Shown one piece after another: positions 63,313-64,000 of a stretch of 64,000 bases of DNA (position 1 is the first letter of the stretch; each line of letters opens with the position of its first letter). The translations under genes and the position numbers were made by a program. Source of the stretch: Phymatolithon calcareum (lineage: Eukaryota; Rhodophyta; Florideophyceae; Hapalidiales); assembly GCA_977006965.1 (NCBI GenBank), contig OZ345363.1, forward strand, positions 310,001 through 374,000, written 5' to 3'. Under the pieces are notes generated by a model. It did not search any database, was not told the DNA's origin, and worked only from the letters and a program-made list of their open reading frames with translations.

Positions 63313-64000
63313 TGTGCTCAGCAAGGGAAACTTGAGCATTGCTGGTGCAATTACCGCCCCGCTGTTGTCATCCGGAATCGTTCTATTCCTCTTCAATTCC
63401 ACACGGTCACCTTATTATTTGAAATGGGCACGCAGGTGTAACTTTGACTTCTGTGGAGAGGACTGATGATTTCCATCAAAAATAATAATAATATTTTCTA
63501 AACAATTGTTTCGTTATTGGCACGGATGTGAAAGGGATATGGGCATCGACTTCAAGATGCGTACATCTCGTTGATGCGTGTCTTCCAGAGTCAGATATTT
63601 AATTCGGACGAGAACAAAGCATTTTAAGAATTAACTCTAATCTTGTGTGCTAGTCGCGGCCTAAACTATGTATACTCTGGACATGAAAAAATCAAAGAAA
63701 GCTCAAACAAAACATACTTCCTCTAGAGCGATGGAGCAGCAGCTCGCTATGAGATATGTTAATGGCGGATGAGCTCTGCTCGTTCGAGCCAGTACACCCA
63801 TGATCGTCAGAGCTCATAGACTCACCGTTCTTCTTCTTCCTAGAAAAAGAGATCCTTTACTATCCACTTCAACAGCGCACTATGTTTGTATCTGTCCGCG
63901 AACATGTTGAATCATAGGTACCCATTAATCTACAGCAGGGATCTTTTGTATGAAAGGAAACCTATATTGACTTCAACAGAGCTTTCCATCCACTGTTTGA
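63313..64000 (+). repeat. R2 repeat copy 3
   Basis: Starts TGTGCTCAGCAAGGGAAACT and contains the middle and right parts of R2, including the uninterrupted site where copy 1 received the hAT element. It reaches the window edge. Confidence 0.7.

Noticed and set aside
1-64000. oomycete origin
   Set aside because: hAT, gypsy and F-box/LRR content would fit, but the plastid-like presequence and sparse short introns fit a red alga better. Not excluded.

Overview
The window reads as nuclear DNA from a eukaryote with a repeat-rich genome and compact, mostly intronless genes. A red alga (florideophyte, Chondrus-like) is my best guess. Reasons: protein-coding genes sit in small islands between thick nests of transposon relics; nearly all are single open frames; the one intron I can argue for is about 100 bp; and the isopropylmalate-dehydrogenase-like protein starts with a short S/T/R-rich presequence carrying an early Phe, as in red-algal plastid transit peptides. 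This is inference; an oomycete or another protist cannot be excluded from sequence alone.

Layout. 1-19 kb is a transposon nest: an F-box/LRR pseudogene (1-1867), a Ty3/gypsy RT-RNase H piece fused to a LINE endonuclease (1868-4380), gypsy gag relics (4390-6200), a LINE tail (6700-7030), an unknown repeat (R1), an amputated gypsy RNase H-integrase (9200-11270), and a complete Ty1/copia element (11320-17579) with 413-bp LTRs and a 5-bp target duplication. 19.2-26.5 kb is a gene island, all on the minus strand: a GT34-type glycosyltransferase, a CSC1/TMEM63 channel and a BTB-BACK-MATH protein. 26.5-30.6 kb has no gene I can support. 30.6-42.8 kb is LINE-dominated (two related families, LINE-A and LINE-B) around an intact F-box/LRR gene (36529-38094). 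43.5-51.4 kb is a second island: a spliced acidic protein, a RluA-type pseudouridine synthase and an IPMDH-like protein convergent with it. 51.7-64 kb is mostly DNA transposons (hAT relic, pogo-like element, a short hAT element with an 8-bp target duplication), LINE-B insertions with 14-bp target duplications, and an unknown repeat (R2), interrupted by one more glycosyltransferase gene (56632-57645).

The host genes do not form an operon or pathway. The two glycosyltransferases and the channel are probably membrane or secretory-pathway proteins. The F-box/LRR and BTB proteins are the kind that select substrates for ubiquitin ligases. The most interesting unexplained items are: the F-box/LRR family, whose copies are duplicated with their 3' flank and differ in clustered LRR positions; the four-copy R1 coding repeat; the LINE-B family, with long target duplications and a fixed 3' end lacking poly-A; the 645-bp GGATT-rich inverted-repeat insert; and the IPMDH-like enzyme that has lost the usual NAD-binding signature.
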